This document shows positions 24,381 to 35,737 of a DNA stretch of 64,000 nt, one piece after another; position 1 is the first letter of the stretch; each line of letters opens with the position of its first letter. The DNA lies in assembly GCF_030247195.1 (NCBI RefSeq), contig NC_080671.1, positions 298,254,917 to 298,318,916 on the forward strand. Direction: 5' to 3'. Both the position numbers and the translations under genes were made by a program. The notes under the pieces are model-generated. The model made no database searches, was not told the origin of the DNA, and saw only the letters and a list, made by a program, of their open reading frames with translations. Source of the DNA: Topomyia yanbarensis. Its lineage: Eukaryota > Arthropoda > Insecta > Diptera > Culicidae.

Positions 24381-25570
24381 CTGATTTCAAATAAGTAGAA
24401 ACAAAGTCGTTCTACACTCGTTCAAAAGAAACTTCTTCGAATGCTGAATATCTATTATAACACATTGAAACCCCGATTTTATCAGCCAAATATGAACATA
24501 TGTTTGATGGGCTCTAGCAGACGAACAAGACTGAATTCGAGTAAATCCTTTCTTGAGCATGTTTTCCTTATCATGAAGATATGCGAAATATGCGAAAATA
24601 AAAAGTTCATCATAATCAGAAATAGTTATCAGACTACATCAAGGGACGAGAAGAATATTTTAACAGCTTCAGCTTTAACTTTTATACAGCTTTAACAGCT
24701 TATTATAAAGAAAAAAAATGCCCGATTTAGTTAATGTCCCCATTTTGTCAGCCTAAAATACACCATGAGACTGATAAAAATGGGTCTTTATTGTATGTAT
24801 TATTCGCTGTGTTTCACATTAATAGGTACATTTCTTTTTTGGAGATTTTTTATTGCATCGAACTACAACAATTTTTTGGTAATTTTCAAGGGGTTATTTT
24901 ATAGACTTCTTCCAAAATTTGGCGAACCTATTCCAATTCGTATACCAATTAATTGGTATACTTAAGGGTTCATATGTATCAGATAGAGAAAATACTGAAA
25001 TTTTCAGCTTTTTTCCTACACAATATTACGAAAGCTTATTAAACAATTTTTCCTAATAAGTTTGTGAAAATTATAAACTATTTGAAATTTTTTAATAGTT
25101 TTATTTTTTATTTAACCGTGATTTTTTAATAAATAGTGACCATCGCTTCACAACGTAGTCTATTTTTCATGGTTTGCGGTGAGCACGATCTCTCGAATTG
25201 CTGAACTGAAAATTATGGAATAGAAATTAATTTTTAGTATTCTTTACAGACCCGCTGGTGCCCTAAAACGATTTCGCTAGATTTTCAGAGCACTGTGCAC
25301 CCAGTGTATTAACGCAAGTGACGGAAGGTTATCGAAAAGTTTCGTGAAAATGAAAATTCCAGTAATGATGATGATTTTCCCAAACGGTTCGTTTTCGAGA
25401 GGTTTTTATTTGTTCTTTGGCATTAGGATTAGCGATAATAATTCAAATCAAGGATACTACTGGGAAGTCACCTTTAGAAAAAGTCGATGTCGAAGTAAAA
25501 TTTGAAACTATGCACGCATGCACTTCAGAGATAGCGTGATATCAGAAGCTGCGATTTCATTTCAACGCTT
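24381..25570. other. AT-rich sequence, nothing recognised
   Basis: A small palindrome TATACCAATTAATTGGTATA lies at 24941-24960. No gene or complete element was identified. Confidence 0.4.
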
Positions 25571-25574
25571 TTTT

Positions 25575-26245
25575 TGTGAAAAGGGCGATACTTACAAATG
25601 TAAACATAGGGTTTTTTCATACATGCGAATGAGGGCTTTGAAACGCAACAAATTAACCTAAAAATTTTGATTCTACGATATTGCTTTCTCAAACTACAGC
25701 AAAAAATACAACGAGCTAAACTGTATTTTTGTTTGTTTATTTAAAGTTTCGCCTTCCACGCTCCATGCAAACAAACAGGGCGATACTTTCTTTGCTATAG
25801 CAGTTTAGAGGCGAAACTGTTATTTTCGTATTTTTTTAGGATTATCAAGCTGATACCAGCTGTAAATAGTAACAATGATCTCTATTGAAAAAACACGGTG
25901 GCGTAGAACGGTAGTTATTGTAAAAAAACGTAAAGGGTGATACTTCAATGCTGATAGGTGGGACCGAAAAAGTAAACAATCGCCAAAGGGGCGATACTAT
26001 CATTTTGTCAATTTCAATAGCAAAAACAAATTTTAATTTAATAATTTCAAATACTTTATGAAGTTTTGGGTTTCGATCACTGAATCATGCATCCTACATT
26101 GCATGATTCAGTGATCGAAACCCAAAACTTCATAAAGTATTAAAGTAAAAAACACAATAGTTCTTAAATAGGAAATAAAAACAAGTCTGGAAATATACAC
26201 TGTTGATTTTCTTTGAATGGTGTCACTGCTAGTATCGCCCTTTTC
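25575..26245. repeat. Region with iterated GGGCGATACTT word
   Basis: Copies of GGGCGATACT or close variants lie at about 25583, 25788, 25935 (GGGTGATACTT) and 25989, with an inverse copy AGTATCGCCC at 26231. A perfect hairpin (26050-26141) sits among them. This is probably a non-autonomous element whose ends I could not define. Confidence 0.5.
26050..26141. repeat. Perfect 42-bp inverted repeat with 8-base loop
   Basis: Bases 26050-26091 are exactly the reverse complement of 26100-26141. The loop is TCCTACAT. If transcribed from either strand it would give a fully paired 42-bp stem. Confidence 0.9.
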
Positions 26246-26599
26246 AAGAAAAAACGTTGATTTCTTAGTTCTCAGTCGCGTTGGAAATTTGAGTAAAGTA
26301 TAAACTTCAAATCGATTCAAAAAAAAAATCGATTTTTTTGGCTCAGTACAATATATAACCCCTTTAGGAAAATTCAGTTTTCCAACCACAATATAGATAT
26401 TTTATTAACAGAGCATTAACAATAATTCGTTGGTATGTCTATTTTATGGGCCATTTATTCGCCACTATACCATGTAGTATGTGTTATCAAAAACATCGCG
26501 AAGCATCAAGTTCTAAATGTTCTCAAACGATATAATATCCGAAGAGAGTGGTAAGAGTTATAAGAAATGTCTCATCACACTGTTAGGTGGATTAAAAAC

Positions 26600-26956
26600 G
26601 TTTTTAAATTATCTAGTAATTTTGTCTCTATTTGGATCTTGCATTTTATATATTTGAAATGGTTAGTTTGTGAAGTTTTACTTAGAAGTATAAAATAAAT
26701 AGTTCAAAATATGTCGTAAAAATAATAGCGTCAAAATATTTCGGACACAGCTAGATTTTCTTTCGTTATAGCAGTCTGTTTATCAATGTAGAGTAATCAT
26801 TTTTTTGCGGTGCGGTTGCGGTAAAACCGCGCGGTAAGAGCTCTTTCCCGCACCGCATCTGCGGGAAAATGTGTTTCACCGCACCGCAGATTTTGCGGTG
26901 CGGGTGCGGTAAATACCGCGCGGTTGCGGTAATTACCGCAACCGCGACGAACCCTA
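26600..26956 (-). mobile_element. Proximal part of old DNA element copy A, with GCGGT-rich terminal array
   Basis: This is an inverted copy of 52864-53209, from 'aggtataaaat'-type AT-rich sequence through 'agctagattttctttcg' to an array built from GCGGT and CCGCGCGG (26808-26945). It ends in CGCGACGAACCCTAG. The same end motif, CGTGACGAAC, closes the other side of the copy at 55818, so this is probably the terminal inverted repeat. Confidence 0.68.
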
Positions 26957-28225
26957 GTGAGTACGAGAATGTTCACGCTTGTATAGAAATTGTTTACGTA
27001 GACTCTTAATTATAATTTCCCCTTATAAGATAGTGAAATAAATTGGTGTTTGATTTTTTCTTCATTTGTTTCTAAGAATATGCAGCACTTAACTGTTATA
27101 TGCCCAACAAAAAAAAACCTGTTTTAATCCACCTAGCGGTGCAATTGTGCCTTTCTCATTTCTCTAAACTATGGCACGGAGGCTTTTTATGTTCAACATA
27201 ATTGTGGAAATGTCCATTACATTCTTAGTACACTTTGCACTTATACACAATGGCATGCCAGCCACGAACTTGATGAGCTACGTGTCGACGGTGAAACACT
27301 TGAAACAAAAAATATCATACTCCATTAGCCTAATCAGCATTAGATCAATGTTATCTGCTTGCTAACTCATTTTGTCATGCGGGGGTGGGTATGTGAGGAG
27401 GGCGAAAGTCCCATGAACGAACGACTCCCCAGCTTAAATTGGTATGCTTTGTGATATAGTGGTGGTTTAAAGATGATGGGGTTGAAAGGGAGGGTATGAG
27501 GGCTGGATGGGGTGGTGGTCTGAGGGGTGATTTAAGGAGATTTTTAAAGGAGGGGAGTGAACAGTAGAGGGAGGGTGTAATCCCTCTCCGTAAACCATCA
27601 ACTACGCCCCTGTTAAAATCCAGAAACCTTATGCGAATCGAAAAAAAAATTTAGGCCGGGATTAGGTTGACGTTTTTCAGAGTGATTACATAACCTTTCT
27701 ATATGAGAAAGGCAAAAATGTGCCAAAATCCAAAAAAGTGAATTGTCGTCAAATTTTTTTTCGAGTTTGCATCAAATCTCGACGTTTCATGCACCTTGAA
27801 CACATTTAGCATTAAAAATAAAAATTCTATTTTTAATTTTTCCTATAGTTTATATGAGAAATTTCTGTGTAGCCGCACTCTGAAACCCGTAATTCCGGAA
27901 CCAGAATTCCGATCGATCCAAAATTCAATAGCAGCCGATGGGAAGGTTGCACCTTTCATTTGAGACTATGTTTGGGCAAATCGGTCCAGCCATCTCTGAA
28001 AAAAATGAGTGACATTATTTGACACATACGCACATACATACACACACATACACCCATACACACACATACACACACACACACACACACATATACAGACTTT
28101 TTCCGATCTCGACGAACTGAGTCGAATGGGATATGACACTCGGCCTTCCGGGCCGGGATTAGGTTGACGTTTTTCAGAGTGATTGCATAACCTTTCTATA
28201 TGAGAAAGGCAAAACACCTTTAACA
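26957..28225. repeat. Mosquito interspersed repeat fragments
   Basis: The stretch contains 'ttttaatccacctagcgg' (27123), 'gggattaggttgacgtttt' (27658 and 28154), 'atgagaaaggcaaaa' (27703 and 28201), a 'cggccttccgggccgg' stem (28141) and a (CA)n tract (28022-28090). The part 27360-27600 is G-rich and unassigned. No gene is seen. Confidence 0.6.
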
Positions 28226-29160
28226 GGCCAACGTGGGTACCCGGGTACCCACAAATTGAAATGCTCATAACTATGGCTTCCTTTAACCGATTTCGACACT
28301 TTTAGATGTTTTGGATTCTGGAACTCGTCCACTTTTTGATTCTGTAAAATTGAACCGTACTAGAGAATGATTTGTAAATTTTAATAATGTCCTAGCAATA
28401 TGAATATCAAAACTCTTCAAATTGTCTCGGAAGTAGGGTGATGAGCCCATTTTCGCCATATTTCTATTATCACCCTACCCATTTCAAGCCGTTGGTTAGA
28501 GCAGTGTCTGCCATCTTTGTTCAACGCATTGAGTCAAATGGTAGCGCAACAATAGGAGCTTTCGATTCGAGTTTTCGTTGAGCTCAAATACGAGAATTTC
28601 ACTGTTCTCTGCGCTTTTGTATTATTATATTGGTTCTTCACAACGAAGCAAAGCTGTTGATGTCAATTTTTACGCATTCCATTGATTGTAGGCCGAGAAA
28701 TTAATAAATTAGTGAGGCACCCTGCTTAGTATGGTGAAAATAGGCACTTTACCCTATGTCATTTATTGTTACAGGACCATATGGCAATTTGAAAAATGGA
28801 ATTGGAATGGAATGGCCACTCATGGCCCCACGGGAACCTGCTCCGGAATGTCCGTTCCGGGGTCAAATCACCAAATGGTTCCACAACCACGAGATGCAGC
28901 CTACTGATTCAATTCCAAGATTTTTGATACCCATATTGCTAGTATTCCATTGAAGTTCACAAATATTATCCCAGTACTGAAACCTGGTTCCGGAAATCCG
29001 GATTCCCGGGAACCGAATGAAGTAACCCGATTCATTTTTACCAAGTCTAAAAGTGGATGAGTTTCTGAATCCAAAACACCCAAAAGTGTCGAAATCGGCT
29101 GGAAATTGCCTTAGTTATTGGTATTTCAGTTTTGTGGGTACCCGGGTACCCACGTCGGCC
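28226..29160. mobile_element. 935-bp TIR element with self-palindromic ends
   Basis: The left end starts GGCCAACGTGGG and the right end is its inverse with few mismatches (CCCACGTCGGCC). Each TIR of about 40 bases contains the perfect 20-bp palindrome GTGGGTACCCGGGTACCCAC (28233-28252 and 29134-29153). TTTAACA on the left and TTTACGT on the right could be a decayed duplication, which is weak. Confidence 0.68.
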
Positions 29161-30027
29161 TTTACGTAGTAAAAAATTCAGAAGCCCCTCCTCACTCCCC
29201 CTTACTATATCAACAATATTATTAACCCAAAAGTTGGACTTAGTGATGTTCTAAGATGTCACAAAGTTTCAATTTCCAGATAAAGCATGGGAATTTCATT
29301 ATTTAAAACTTAAAAAGGTACCCGGGTACCGCGTCGGACACATACCGGTTAAAGAGCTCACTGCAGCAAAATTTTTGCATGCACACAAAATGGTATCATC
29401 AGCAACTGTCATCACGAAATTAGTGTAAGTCAACACCGAACAAATTTTTGCTCCCAGAAACATATTCAATCTTATGTATCGTTGTCAAATTCATCCAAAT
29501 TATTGGATGTGATACCATGTTGTTGACATAATGTGAGCCATTTGAAGATTTCATAGTTTACTTGATTTTTTTGTCATTATTAGGGCAAAAAAGATAATTG
29601 TTAAAAGTTTGAAACTTTTTTAAAAAAATCTACGAAAACTTGTAGAGACTCGAGTACGATTATATATCCATTCTTTAGGTTACAGCCAGTGTCAAAGCAG
29701 TCCAAGACATTGTAAACCTTTTTTATAAGATTACTCAACAAAAAACATTGAAAAAGTTCACGTGGGCATTGTTGGGAGGGGGTAGTGGTACAGAAATTAT
29801 CCACATTTGTCCACGGAGTGGGAGGAGAGGGTAAAAAACGAAAGTTTTTTGATTCACTTGGTGTATAAACGGCTCCCTAACCGATTCGTTCTAGAATGGT
29901 TATCCGTCATTCAATGTTCATATCTTTCGCTTTTCTTGATCACCAATTTGCTGAAAATAGCCAAAGTTTTTTTTATTCTCATACAGCACTCAAGTAGTAC
30001 GAGTATTTAACTCTAAAATTTAACAGA
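29161..30027. other. AT-rich sequence with a third GGTACCCGGGTACC core
   Basis: A 14-bp palindrome at 29317-29330 (GGTACCCGGGTACC) is followed by GCGTCGG, like the right end of the neighbouring element, so it may be a solo end. Nothing else was recognised. Confidence 0.5.
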
Positions 30028-31155
30028 TTAGGTAATTTCGGGAGCAATGTCGCGTCGGGTGAGATGCCGCACTCTCTATATTTCGTATATAGGTCACTAT
30101 AGGGAATTACAACACTAGAGATGTGAAATAATCTTTATTATTAACTCACGAGAATTTTATTAATGATTATGTGCGTCCAGTTGCGGCATCTCTCCTCTAC
30201 AATTGGGAAGCCACCGTATCAAAATTGCGAGTGAGATGCCCCACGCGATGGCAGAGGATACGTAGCTAAAATATATTTTTTCACCTCGGAATGTCATTAA
30301 ATGATCATTTCCACAGACTAGCGGACCTAAAACAGTGACGTATATGATTATGAGTCTATTTATCTGTACATTTAAACGGGCAATATGTATTTAGGCATTA
30401 GTTGCTAGGGGTTTGTTCTTTAAAGTTTTTAGGCACTAATTTTCGTGAACGCATTGATTTGTAGTGATGTCAATACTGGGATAAAACGAAAATTTCAACG
30501 AATTGATGTTGTTTTTTTCAAAATGAATCCTTCAAGAACAAAGCTAAGTTATATAAATTCATTGTTGGGAAAAACAACTAAAAACTGCTATTAAGGAACT
30601 CCTACCAACACATAGATATATATCGCTCGTACAAACATATAAATAAATGGTACTCTTAATTAAGTTACTCCAACTTAAACGTTTCTTAATTAAGTTACTC
30701 CAACTTAACTGTTTCAAGGTTTCAAAAGGAAAATATTTTTAAAATTTTGAATAGAAAAAATGTTTCTAGAAATGGTAAAAAGGAAGAGAATGTGCTAGCG
30801 TGCCTCTTAAGAAAAGCGAATGTGCTAGCCGATTTATAGGTGTAATAAAACTCAAACTCAAACTCAGCTGAAGACACAAAAACATCAACGAGAGCTAAAA
30901 AATACTTTTGTTCACCATTTTTCAGTTTGTGACCACGGTGCGGCGTCTCACCCGCATATGTGGCATCTCTCCCGCAATGACCTTTTTTAAATGTTCATGG
31001 AAATTTGATGAAATTTTTTCATGACAAAAACCATTTCACAGTATTTCAGAAACTTGTCATTATTGATAAAAATGATTTCATCAAATATTGAATGGTTTAC
31101 TTTGGCGCAGGATCGATTTTTAGAAATGTGCGGCATCTCTCCCCAAACTACCCCA
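30028..31155. mobile_element. 1.1-kb inverted relative of the 'gagatgccgcac' element
   Basis: Its ends and interior match 16571-17874 in reverse orientation: TTAGGTAATTTCGGGAG (30028), 'gtgagatgccgcactctc' (30059), 'ggcgtctcacccgcatat' (30942) and 'gcggcatctctccccaaac' (31129). It is slightly shorter and diverged. No coding capacity. Confidence 0.72.
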
Positions 31156-31538
31156 AAACAAAAACCAGCGGAATGCTCGAATGTTACGGTTACAGGATAA
31201 GAAATAACGAAATATGTTGGAAATATTATTCAAGAGGTTCATATCGGATTTTTCTTACTGAGTTGTGTGATTTATGTTCACGATTTCAGGATCATTTTTT
31301 GTAAATTTTAGGGGAACCTGGGGCTATACCGATCTACCTTACTAAATCGCCTTCTAGGGAGATAAATGTGAAAGAACTTACTCAACTTATAGTTCTAATT
31401 GTTGGCTTGAAACATCAGCTACATTTCGGAGTAAAAAAATTATTTGCTTAATTATACATTAGTGGCGATGCCACGTCCTTACACTCATCGGGAAAATGAA
31501 GGAATGGCAGTGTAACAGACATTGTTATGGAGACCGTG

Positions 31539-32301
31539 TAGGGGAAAATGGGGTAAAACGCACCCTCGGGGCACAATGCACCCCTTGCTTATATCGAAAA
31601 CAGTTGGAAATTTATAAAAAACAGTAACACCAGTCGGAAGTCCGCCATAGTCAACATACACTGTCAAAGTTTGATAACCGTTCATCAATAGCAGCTCGAG
31701 ACATAAATAAAAAACAATAACGTACTCTTCTCATGTAATTATTGTGGCTTGTGCAATAAGGGTTTTCCTACTGTTTTACTATTATATTTGAGCATTCCAG
31801 TTCTATTTATACTGTTGTTCATTATTCTGTCGCACTATATATGAAAAATCTACTAAATAATTCACTTTTTGCTAAATTTATTGAGTTTGTTGTTTTTTAA
31901 TCGAAAGCAGAAAAATCGTTCTGAAAACCTACCAATTGCATAACCTAAGGCTATTTAATGGCGCACTTTTGTGAAATCTCGTCAGAAAACAAAACTACTT
32001 GCTTGTTCGCCGAGCATTCTGCCCCGTTGTTGCGGCTCATTCTACCCCGTTGTTGTAATGCATTATGCCCCGTTGTTGTAGTGCATTTTGCCCCACTTAT
32101 TTTTCAAAAGGTGATTTTTAATGATTTTGAAGAATTGTATTATTTTCATGTTTTTGAATATTTTGCAAAGCGTTATGATTTTGATTACAGAGGAAAATGT
32201 TGGCTAAACGATATCATTAATTAAATTCTCCCAATTGACGTTCTATAGCTTAGTTATGATCATATTTCCTTAGGGGGTGCGTTAAACCCCTTCTTCCCCT
32301 A
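31539..32301. mobile_element. 763-bp TIR element with TGCCCCGTTGTTG iterations
   Basis: TAGGGGAAAATGGGG at 31539 and the inverse of the right end TAGGGGAAGAAGGGG (ending 32301) match; the TIRs extend about 25 bases to ACGCAC. Three near-copies of the word ATGCCCCGTTGTTGTA lie at 32020-32095. A second TAGGGGAACCTGGGG end at 31310 may mark an older element around it. No coding region. Confidence 0.65.
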
Positions 32302-32853
32302 TACCTCTGCATTTCCACATTTGCCACGGGAAGGAGTTTTTATTAGTAGGATGGGGTAAAGAGTCACACAAATCTGGATTTCGCCCTGATGAGTGATACG
32401 AGCTATGCAACTCTCAGTAGTGTTATCGTGTATTTATTGCTCGGGGCAGCCTCATGCCAAGAATTTATGATAGATTTATCATTTGTTGAATTATTTTGAA
32501 ATGCTCAGTCGTAAAAAAGCAACTTCAGCTCCGAACAGCCGACAGTCAGGAGTTTTGCTTATATATAATTGAATCAAACAGCAGGTGAACGGTTTTATTA
32601 TTCCTTGCTCCTTCATTCCGGCAAAACATTGCATTCTAAAAACAATACAATATAATGAAAAGCGATTGCTGTTGGTGTCACGTGCCTTTTTCCGAAATAT
32701 CTATGTAATTAAAGATTTCGTAATACACATAATACATTATTTATCGTGTATAAAGATTGGTATTATTACTAATGACTGGCTTCTTTCTCCGCGGACGATT
32801 ATTGTTATCGCGCGATGTTTTGTTATCTAAGGCACATTTGAAACGGTATAAAA
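32302..32853. other. AT-rich sequence, nothing recognised
   Basis: Short open frames only, without splice context. Confidence 0.4.
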
Positions 32854-33798
32854 TAGGGGAGACCGGGGCTAGATGGCGGTGTTTTCAGTTGTTTACCGCA
32901 TTGATTTTGGTAGATCTTGTAAAATATAACACGTTGCATGAAAGGGTAGACTGTTGGCAACATCTCTGAATTTTTGATACGTTGTCTTCATTTCTAGAGA
33001 CAAAAATATGTGACGTGGAAAAGCCGCCAACTTACCCCAGCATCGGGGTAAGTTGGCAGTATGTATGGGGTAAGTTGGGGGACTGCCAGAAAATAAGCAA
33101 TCCGATGAAAATACAATTACATAAGTAGTCCATATGAAATGTGCCGATTGTCATTTCAATAAAACTGTATAGTATTCGACACTTTTCATTATATTTCAGT
33201 CTCAATACACCGCCATTTTGACTTCGACGCGTACTCCATATTAAAAAGCAAATTTTCGAAATTCTTCAGTCGATTAGCTGAAATAATTGTCCCCTGCATT
33301 GACGAGAGACACAGGAAAAAGTTTCTCTTACTGTGGAGTGAATTTCAGTAATAAAAATATATGGTGACTATTTTCGCATTACAAATTGTACCGCCAACTT
33401 GCCCCGTGTGCGTTACCGCCAACTTACCCCAACCGCATATTTTATAAAAAAGGATTTATAAAATTACTTTTGGGTATGAATAGGTATAAAATCTATACGG
33501 ACGCTGAAAGCTCTTTTCACGTACTATCGAAAAATATAATTGTTCGGGGAATAGATAGAAAACCGCCTTAAATAACACAAAATGTTTAAAATTAAGAAAA
33601 TTTACAAAGTATGCTCAAAAACACAATATCGCCCACAGCTTCTACAAAACATTATGTTTCGCAACAAAAACACATTGGATAATGCGTTTCACATTACTTG
33701 AGATACACAACGAGTGACAGCGCTTTATGTCTAATAGAAACGGAGAAAGGGGGTTCCGCCAACTTACCCCAACCGCCAACTAGCCCCGGGCTCCCCTA
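32854..33798. mobile_element. 945-bp TIR element with GGGGTAAGTTGGCGG iterations
   Basis: TAGGGGAGACCGGGGC at 32854 and the inverse of the right end TAGGGGAGCCCGGGGC (ending 33798) match over about 26 bases with three differences. The word GGGGTAAGTTGGCGG, or its inverse CCGCCAACTTACCCC, occurs around 33025, 33048, 33064, 33391, 33413 and 33757. The ends have the same TAGGGGA start as elements at 31539 and 61977, but different interiors and words. Confidence 0.75.
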
Positions 33799-34841
33799 AG
33801 CCCTACCAAAATACCTGAAACGACTAACTTTGTATGTCGAATATACAAGCAATGGCATGTGCGTGTTTTTTTCACGCTGATTACTAGAACAAGATTGAAA
33901 CAATAAGAACGAAAATAAACTAACTTGTCACCTTTTGCGTCAATAATCAAGCGATAGGTCGAAGAAATATGGTTAACGTGACAGTAATATAGTGCATGTA
34001 CTACTCCAAAGCATATGCAAGTATTTAATACAATAAGAATAATTAATGTAATTTATTGATTATTTAATGGTCTAAAAGTAAACCAATAAATATGACAATA
34101 AAGCATTTGTTCAAGGTGATATTGCGAACCGTTTGAAAGCTACATGGAAACAATAAAAATACGATGTACCTATTGACTAAACAGATCGTAGTTTAATTAT
34201 AGATTTATTGTTTTCTTGTAGTTTTATAAAAAGATAATATTTTTCACCAATTCTTAAAATCAAAATACCCGAACTATTTCTAAATTGTGACTCCAAAAAT
34301 GAAGACTTTTTTCAACCCCTCATAATCGGCAGTGATGCAATTTACAAAAAAGAGCCTCTCTTTGTTTACTTTCTCTTCCGCGAATTACTCGGTCAACTTT
34401 CTGATATTCCTTTAACTGTTTTCATAATAAGGAATAATGTAATGATATTCTGGGTACTGTCGTGAATTTTGGGAGTTAGATTTACGCTTGCTATCCAAAA
34501 TGCACGACAAATTGGATAGTAAAACCACTAGTCTTTCGAAACATACTGATAAATGAATTAAAAGTTTTATGGTTTTGCGAAAGTGAAGCGAAAAAAGAGG
34601 GCTCTCATTTACAGATTGGACCTAATGAAAAAAATCTTCAAATTTACTGATAGTGCCGATTAGTACAACGCTTTTACAGCTATTATTGAGAGTTTCTTTT
34701 TGGTTTATTATTTTTCTCCCCTTCTATATTGATACAAAGTAAATGCTTTGGTCTGTTCAATAGTTTTCTTTGGCTTCCTAAATCATTTTCTTCCAAATTT
34801 ATTCATCCACATATTTTTGTTGTTTTCATTCAACGACTTAG
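33799..34841. other. AT-rich intron with a solo 'cctcataatcggcagtgatg' end
   Basis: CCCCTCATAATCGGCAGTG at 34317 repeats the terminus of the fold-back element at 36302-37361. An inverse-like 'gatagtgccgattag' lies at 34651, and 'agagcctctctttg' (34352) is partly complementary to 'agagggctctca' (34597). It may be a short relative of that element. Confidence 0.45.
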
Positions 34842-34871
34842 GCGCATTGGACGAAGATTACGGAGATGCAG
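34842..34871 (+). CDS. trol: Candidate 30-nt microexon of the perlecan-like gene
   Basis: The pyrimidine-rich tract and acceptor ACTTAG end at 34841 and the donor GTACAG starts at 34872. In phase 1 it adds ten residues, GALDEDYGDA, acidic like the surrounding linker, and leaves phase 1 for the next exon, so it can be included or skipped without changing frame. It lies 170 bases before the next exon. Support is from splice signals and phase only; it could be chance. Confidence 0.5.
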
Positions 34872-35041
34872 GTACAGAAATTTTGTTTTTTTTCCAAATT
34901 ACATAACAGTTCCATGATGTTTTGAAAATGATTATAACAATAGTAACAACAAACCATTAGCCAACTAATACCAAATCAGCTTGCATCGACTTTCGGAATC
35001 GTGGAGTCCAGCCAAATTTAATTGAATTTTTTCCTGTTCAG

Positions 35042-35407
35042 ACTACCATGACCCTTCTCCGGACAAACCACTTGATCCATTCACCGAGAAGCCGTTTGTC
35101 ACCGAACAATCATACACAGTGTCTAGCGTAGATCGAATGAATCCTGTGGATAGTACGGCAGGTTTCCACGGAGAGGACGGAGAGGAAGAGGATGACAATG
35201 GTGCCGATATTATGCCGCCGATGGTAGCTGAGACCGAAATCCCAGCGGAAACATCCACCCACATTATCACTTACACTGAAGACAAGTGTCGTGGTGACGA
35301 CAAATTCCGGTGTGGCCAAACGAATGTTTTCATCTGTGAAGTACAAAAATGCGACGGTCAACGGGACTGTCCTAATGGCGAGGATGAAAATCCGGCCGAT
35401 TGTTTGA
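35042..35407 (+). CDS. trol: Perlecan-like gene, exon with acidic linker and LDL-receptor class A repeat 1
   Basis: Acceptor TTCCTGTTCAG ends at 35041 and the donor is GTGGGT at 35408. In phase 1 it encodes a Pro/Glu/Asp-rich linker (YHDPSPDKPLDPFTEK; GEDGEEEDDNG), then an LDLa repeat from about 35287: six cysteines beginning CRGDDKFRC and ending CDGQRDCPNGEDENPADC. The acidic calcium-binding residues (D in CDGQRDC, D/E in NGEDE) are present. I chose the donor at 35408 because it keeps the sixth cysteine and phase 1; an earlier GT at 35402 would lose it. Confidence 0.78.
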
Positions 35408-35737
35408 GTGGGTTTTCTACAATGATTTTTAATTGTGTTCCATTGAGTCTAGTTTATTCTGTTTGGCTAACCTTTGCTGCTTGAATTCATACCTTTGCTT
35501 TCGACATTTGCTTCCACCTCTCCATTGTCCGTACGAAAGTTCAACCATCAGCCTACGATCATTGATCAAGAATCATACAACGAAATAGTCATCGAATCAT
35601 TTCGTACTAAACTTGAAGCAAAATACCATGGTTTTTGTCCACGTAACTCTCCATCCTAAATCGTCCTTTGGATTGCTTTGATCTATTCAACTATATTTCT
35701 GCTCTTACATAACCAGATTCTCAATTTGCCTTTTTAG
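35408..35737 (+). other. Intron between LDLa exons
   Basis: This is a 330-base intron with matched GT/AG ends. An open frame at 35474-35659 inside it cannot be spliced in phase 1 without meeting a TGA, so it is not taken as an exon. Confidence 0.6.

Larger units (their letters stand above)
20189..26599. mobile_element. 6.4-kb insertion block splitting an older element
   Basis: In the copy at 52864-55818 the sequences matching 20188 and 26600 are adjacent. Here they are separated by 6411 bases flanked by GTTTT at 20184-20188 and 26600-26604. The right edge ends in a 'ggtggattaaaaac' motif typical of the mosquito interspersed repeat. The block is a composite: mosquito repeat (20220-22105), an element with GGCGTAGCCA ends (22649-24380) and unassigned AT-rich DNA. 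It may represent several successive insertions. Confidence 0.55.
10835..34841 (+). other. Giant repeat-filled intron of the perlecan-like gene
   Basis: The intron runs from donor GTAATA at 10835 to acceptor TTAG ending 34841 (or to 35041 if the microexon is not used). Its two boundaries are both phase 1, so the exons read through. The interior consists mainly of TIR elements and mosquito interspersed repeat, listed separately. I saw no further exon, but short exons are easy to miss and transcript data would settle it. Confidence 0.6.

Noticed and set aside
35402..35407. Alternative donor GTTTGA at 35402 for the first LDLa exon
   Set aside because: It would remove the sixth cysteine of the LDLa repeat; the donor at 35408 keeps it and has better consensus.
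35474..35659. 61-codon frame between the two LDLa exons, considered as an extra exon
   Set aside because: Using either nearby AG acceptor in phase 1 leads to an in-frame TGA; the frame that is open would need phase 0, which the neighbours do not offer.
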